A DNA stretch of 64,000 nucleotides from Liquidambar formosana. Taxonomy: Eukaryota > Streptophyta > Magnoliopsida > Saxifragales > Altingiaceae. The first letter of the stretch is position 1. Each line of letters starts with the position of its first letter. Of the stretch, positions 58,701 to 64,000 are shown piece after piece. The DNA is taken from assembly GCA_039720395.1 (NCBI GenBank), contig CM077824.1, positions 19,863,046 through 19,927,045 of the forward strand, in the 5' to 3' direction. The notes beneath the pieces were generated by a model that did no database searches, was not told the DNA's origin, and was given only the letters and a program-made list of their open reading frames with translations. A program made the position numbers and the translations under genes.

Positions 58701-59343
58701 AATTTGGGTTGGATATGAGACTTGACAAGACAGATTCGATCTAGCAGGAGTAAGGAAACAGAGAGGGGGAGAGAGTAGTATACCGTTGTATAGCAATAGC
58801 AATAGTAGGAGCCTGTTAACCAAAGAAAAACAAAAAAGAAAAAAAAAAAAAGCGAAAGTAGGTGTCTAGAAAAAAATTAAATTAAATTAGTATTGCAATA
58901 GATGGTTGACCATAATCAATTATTGTCCCATGGCCAATTTTTTATTTAGTCCTGCTGGATGTCATCTAATTTTTTCCTTCTAAGTTTCTAACCAATAAAT
59001 TAGTATATGCCCTTTTCACATATATCTATGGCCTTGCTATAAGGAAACTTTCTTTAATATGTTGGACATATCCTTGATTAGTTGAACTTTCCGGTGTAAT
59101 TTGTGAGTTGTGACCATTGTGGTAAGGGCGAAGTGGAAGTAAATTCATGTGATGCTAGAGGGGGAAAAAAAAATTTGTTAGGTTAAAAGTGTGCAAATCA
59201 CACAGGTGTACTCCATCCAATCAAAATAATTTTTTGTACTTTTTATTTTACAAAGTAGGACATATCCTTGATTTCTAGTTTTCTTTCATCCTAAATAATA
59301 TGCCATAGAAATAACAATGTTCAATGCTCAATAAGAAGGGATG
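58701..59343. other. AT-rich, nothing recognised
   Basis: Contains a further short match to the NLR leader (TTCGATCTAG at about 58734) and otherwise no supported feature. Confidence 0.4.
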
Positions 59344-59348
59344 GCAGG

Positions 59349-62300
59349 TGTCACACCCCATTTTTGTCACCTTAGCTAGGGCATATCATTTCATGTAGGA
59401 TTTTGAGTCCTTGTCGAGTCTAGTCTTTTGCATTGAGTTTCTATGGCATTGAATATCATGTGTATGAATTTTGAAGTGATTTGGAGTTCATCTCGATAGT
59501 CAATAAGAACTTTTGCGACTTTAAGGGCATAATCGTCTTTTAAGCCGTATATTTTCCATTTGACCTTGGAATGGATCCCGAGTCATTCCATTGAGTTCAT
59601 ATGGTTACATAGAGTCCATATATAGGTTCAATTTCATGAATTAATGGTTTAAGATCAAATCGGCTCGTAATGGTTCGGGTTGGCTAAAAGACCCTTTCTT
59701 GGTTTGCTCAAATTGACTCATAAGACCCAACCAATTTTCTCTCATTTAACTTCAATTGGGCTTTATTTACATCCTAAATATGTTTAGAAAGATCGATTTT
59801 CGATTGGGAAAGCATTTGGTTCGACCTTGTGTACAAACCCAGCTTAGCGACGGTGAAGCACCATGGTTAACCACCTTTGTAAAACCTAACCATGCACCCG
59901 TGGTTGAGGATTTTTGTCCTAAAATGCTTAAAAATGTGTTCCCCTTCGAAACACGGTCGTTTTGGCTTTTATTTAGTCAAAATCGGACTTAATTTGAAGA
60001 TTTTAGGACTTCTACAGCAAGTGGGAGTCAAAACCAGAGTGAAAATAGGAGGGCCTCGGGTAACCGTCCGGGGCTGGACGGTCAGCCGTTTAGGCCCAGA
60101 CGGCTAACCGTCCAGGCCTAGATGGTCACCCGAGGGAATCCTACCTCAACTCAAATTCTGACTCTTCTCTCCCTCTTTTGACGGTTTCTTCCGCCAAAAC
60201 AACTTGTTTGCTCTTAGGAGTGTGTAAGTTTGAGTTGTTTGAGCACCAAGAGAGTCTCTAATAGCCCTAGGATCATTGTTTAATGAATTAATCTTAGCCA
60301 TTGGTTTAGGGGGTCCGTTCTCTATATAAAGGACATGATATTCAGCACATATGGGAGGTTAATTGCACTTTACACTTAGAGAGAGAGGGAGCTACGAGTT
60401 TGGAGAGCTAGAAGGACATCAAGAGGAGGCTCTTCAACCCCAAGCAAGCAAGGAAACAAGGAGTTTGAAGACAAGGAAGAGTCTACAAGAGGTAAGCATG
60501 TCCCTTTAATGCTGAACATGAATTTTCTGCTTCTGCTTCTTCTCTTTCTTCTTCTTCTTCTAGGATAGTTATGGTGCATGAAATTGCTCTTCTTATGGAT
60601 TGAATTCAATGCTTGTGTGATGTTATATGAATGATTTTGAGATGATTTATGGCTTTATATGCTTGATAATCCCTGGTTTACTAAGGATTAGATAGCCTTA
60701 CTTCTTTCTATCCTCTTGAATCATGCATAGTTCACATGTTTAGGTTGCTATGATTATTATCATGAGTTGATGTTCCTGTTAGCTAATATGTGTGATATGA
60801 ATGATATTCATGATGATTTGAGCATGTCTTAGAGTCTTTTCGTAGGTTTTTATGCATTGTTGCGAAATTAGGGTTTCGATAACCCTGAATTCGCACAAGT
60901 TTCATACAGCATGCTTAGCTTAGCTTTTTGAGTTGTTGCTCATCATAGTCATTCTATATATACTGCATATAGTTGAATCATGCTAGGTTTGCATTCATAT
61001 AGTATGTTTTATAGGATTTTTGGAGACATTATCCTTTTCTAAGGATAATTATCCTTTTTGTTGAGTAAGGTTTCGCATGAGAGCCTTCTGTGATGTGTTT
61101 AAGCATGAAATCACTTCTATTGTGTTCTAGGGTATATATTTTACGTAGGATATGTTGATTGCACCTCCCCATAATGAATTTTTTACGTGAAATTATCTTA
61201 GGATAGTTTCGCTTAAGAAAGCTCGCCGTAGGAAGGTTTATTTTCATATTTTACATAAAATATCATCTTTTTGGTTAGAATAGGCTTAGTTATCATGTTT
61301 ATTGATATTATTGGAGTCTTTTATGCTTGTTAGAGTGTCTTTGCATGTTAGTCAGGTCATTGCATGTAGGATTGAGTTAGGGTCCTTAGTTATTCATTAT
61401 TCTTGTTGATTGCATGATAAATGGATGATTTTAGGCCTTATTAAGTTTTTGTCCAGATTTGCATATTGCTTTCTTTGCATGGTTTTGTGCACTTGTGAGG
61501 GTGCAAACAGGTACAATGCTTGTCCTATTGCAAATAGGGCTGCTATGGTCTGAAATGGCTAATGCTAGGAGCTTGTGCGCTCAGGTAAGAGGGTTTGAAG
61601 GTGCCCCAATTCACCTTTCTTCTTCTTTCTTTTCTCTTCTCCCTCCTAGGGTTGCTTCTTAATACAAACATATGGTGTTTATCAAAGGTTTCCTTCAATA
61701 ATAAATTCTGGTTTTTATCAAGGTTATCCTGTTGCGGAAGTTTTCAGTTTTGGATTAAATCAATATATTTTCAAATGAGGAAACCTAGGGTTTTTACCAT
61801 GGGTTTGTATTAGGTTGTAACCCTATTCTTTTCGAACTACGTGGACTTTGATCCATGTATTTCGCTGCATGGTACGTAGGCGCTCTTCGTGAGGCTCAAG
61901 TCCGTTCTAGGATCCAAGTATCCTAGGCTTTTCTTTTCTTTTCTTCTTTTTTCTGTTATGTTTTATTTGATTGATTATGCATGGATGATTGGATGAAATA
62001 TATGATATGCATGCTGCCTTGTGATGATATATGATGATATTTGAGTGGAAAAGATATTAAGTTAGCCCAATCAAATTAAGAGACCAACTCGGGCAATGTG
62101 GGTGCCTATGGGCTTTTGCCCAGAACCTTCCCACGTCGTAACTTAGCCCCCGAACCCAATTTTCTGGTTTCAAAGACTTTGCTTTTCCTTTAATGGAGTC
62201 ATGTGGTTTTGGAAATAAAACATTTTTGTGGTTTTCCTCTTTTCCCTAAAAAATGAGGTGGCGACTCCTTTTTGTTTGTTGTCTTTCACCCCCATTTCAT

Positions 62301-62354
62301 TCTCCCCTCCTCTTTTCCGCCAAATCCCTTGTGGGCCGTTTTCCGGGGTTCACA
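59349..62354. mobile_element. solo LTR, 3,006 bp, with 5-bp TSD
   Basis: Starts TGTCACACCCC and ends CCGGGGTTCACA (TG...CA with imperfect inverted ends). The TSD GCAGG is at 59344-59348 and 62355-62359. A good TATA box (CTCTATATAAAGG, near 60318) precedes a GA-rich presumed transcript start. AATAAA lies at about 62213. No gag/pol is present. The GGTGGCGACTCC word near 62261 occurs in long Gypsy LTRs as I recall. Family assignment beyond Ty3/Gypsy is not possible. Confidence 0.83.
60048..60128. repeat. cluster of GACGGTNAGCCGT / ACGGCTAACCGTC inverted words in the solo LTR
   Basis: ACCGTCCGGGGCTGGACGGT, GACGGTCAGCCGTTTAGGCC, CAGACGGCTAACCGTCCAGG and GATGGTCACC follow each other and can pair in several ways, about 190 bp before the TATA box. 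Confidence 0.8.
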
Positions 62355-62359
62355 GCAGG

Positions 62360-63486
62360 ATGACATTTTGCACAGATTTTAGAGGAAGACCCTAATATAA
62401 TTCTTCATATATATAATGATTTGGCAAGCCCATTATGGTTTTCACCGTATCATCCATGAGTTATACAGAGAATGGAATCTCATAAATGAGGAGTGTACTC
62501 TTTTCTTTTTTTTAAAAAAAAAAAATGGAGTGGTGTACTCATAATAGCCTTTGGTCACCCTCTTCCTTTCTTCTTTGCTTATGGTGGACTTGACTAGCTG
62601 CATTAATTTTCCAGACCTATATCACTTCAAGATTGTGTTTAATTATCTCTTCAATTTCACATTGTAGCTAAAAGCCATCTGATATAATCTGTGCCATAGA
62701 GTAGGCTATCGCACTAGAAGTTCTCTTAATCTGGCAGGCGATCACTAGCCATGTAGCTACAGGGCATCTCCCCTTTGTCAGGGAGATTCAGGGCTTCTAA
62801 ACTTTATTCCATTATAAACAGGTATATATGTAGGATTTAGGGTTCTTAGATTTGTCAATGATAAAATAAAAAAAATAAAAAACAAAAAATCTGGCAGGCA
62901 TTATTCAAATGATCGATTATAGTGATGATGAGTATGATTAAATGATTATATCAGCTTGCTTTTGTTCAATAGCTTACACAATAAAGATTGAATTGTTATT
63001 AGAAAGGCACCAATTCAAATGATTTAGATTAATGAGATCCTCAATTCAACTTGAATTGCCATTGATATGGGAGTGTTGTGGCATTTGACTCACTTGTTAA
63101 GTGAATAATCTTGGGTTCAAATTCATGAAAGAGTATTGAGATTCATTTATTGCTACTAGACGGGATTAGGGTTAAAAGGTTAACTTTCATCAATTGTCAA
63201 AAAATTCAACCTAAATAACGACAAATATAAAAAAGTAAAATAGTTGAAACTCCTATAAACTTTTAAATTTATATATATATTTTTTATTTGGCTATATATA
63301 TATATATATTTGAATACTAATTTTAATGCTTTTGATTTTAAAGAAATACTCAATTGTTGCACTCTAATTCCTTAATAAACAAGTCATATGACTTGACAAA
63401 TTGGCAAATTGGCCAACAAGGATTAATGCATGCACTCTGAGAAGCCATCTTCATCGTATATATCATATCACATGCATCCTTGAATA
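62360..63486. other. AT-rich, nothing recognised; (TA)n near 63270-63310
   Basis: No gene supported. A weak box-B-like 'GGGTTCAAATTC' near 63113 is not enough for a SINE call. Confidence 0.4.
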
Positions 63487-64000
63487 TCTATTCTAATACT
63501 ATAATTAAGAGTTTTGCTGACCTCATCAGTTGATGATGTGGCAAGTTCATAGTTATTCCCTCCAAAATCCCTTTCTCTCATTCACTTTGGGCCCACATTG
63601 ATGATGTCAGCGTCTCTTTGGTTTTTTTTTTCTCCCTTCCTGTACGGACCTCTCCTCTTCTTCCTCCTTCCCTTATCAGTACTCCCTCCCCCTTTCTATC
63701 TCCAAACACTTCTCACTCTCTCTCTCTATTTCAAATTTCAAACCCCTTTCCTCTTCCCTTCCCCTTACAGCACTCCCTCTCCCTTTCTCCAAATTTCAAA
63801 TTTCAATCTCAACCTCTTTCTCTCTCTCTCGATCTCTCCAACTCTCATTTCTCTCACACTCACACCACTCTCTAAACCTCACGCCATTCTCTAACCCTCC
63901 AATTTTCGTTCCTACATCCATGGAGAGAGGATCGAAGGCCTTCAAAATGCATGATTTTTCAGAGGCAGAATAAGGTTAGGGTACTGCTAAATTTTTTGTG
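63487..64000 (+). mobile_element. Helitron 5' end, related to the element at 41551-43511
   Basis: TCTATTCTAATACTATAATT follows a host A at 63486 and fits a Helitron 5' end. The next 400 bp (CT-rich) match the 5' part of the first Helitron in order. The element runs out of the window. The open frames in 63598-63894 are CT-rich low complexity, and the ATG at about 63920 gives only 16 codons. Confidence 0.6.

Noticed and set aside
63598..63894. 98- and 85-codon frames near the right edge
   Set aside because: Pyrimidine-rich low complexity shared with the Helitron at 43120-43480, in which it is not open.

Overview
The window looks like a nuclear segment of an angiosperm, most likely a eudicot and possibly woody. 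The evidence is AT-rich intergenic DNA, spliced genes with long repeat-filled introns, an RPS2/RPS5-type resistance gene, a plant N-acetylglucosamine kinase exon, and plant-type mobile elements: a Tat-like Ty3/Gypsy element with a spliced antisense ORF, LINEs, a tRNA-derived SINE, Helitrons and many MITEs. The species cannot be named from the sequence. Splice sites, target-site duplications (TSDs) and terminal inverted repeats (TIRs) were read by eye.

Region by region. 0-3 kb: a LINE fragment, then the first coding exon of a minus-strand N-acetylglucosamine kinase homologue (NAGK) whose remaining exons are not seen. 3-23 kb: a repeat field with two degenerate LINEs, a 2.5-kb non-autonomous Mutator-like element with a perfect 9-bp TSD, two palindromic MITE families found nested in each other, a SINE with TSD, and tandem duplications. 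26-41 kb: one large minus-strand CC-NB-ARC-LRR gene in at least four phase-0 exons (about 1,618 codons). Its introns hold a hAT-type element, a palindromic MITE and a Mutator-type MITE with another palindrome inside it. 41.5-43.5 kb: a complete non-autonomous Helitron carrying a broken MADS-box fragment. 44.2-44.4 kb: an internally deleted N-terminal relic of a second NLR. 44.5-58.3 kb: a dead Tat-like retrotransposon with two LTRs and a 5-bp TSD, inserted into the leader of that relic and itself interrupted by a 2.67-kb solo LTR. 58.3-58.8 kb: the rest of the split leader plus a further leader copy. 59.3-62.4 kb: a second, 3.0-kb solo LTR. 63.5 kb to the end: the 5' end of a second Helitron related to the first.

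How it fits together. There is one plausible working immune receptor gene, one partial housekeeping gene, and otherwise layers of mobile DNA that record an order of events. The NLR leader was duplicated, one NLR copy collapsed, a retrotransposon split its leader, and a later element entered the retrotransposon and recombined to a solo LTR. Nearly every premature stop in the retrotransposon can be explained by C-to-T or G-to-A change, as expected for a long-methylated element.
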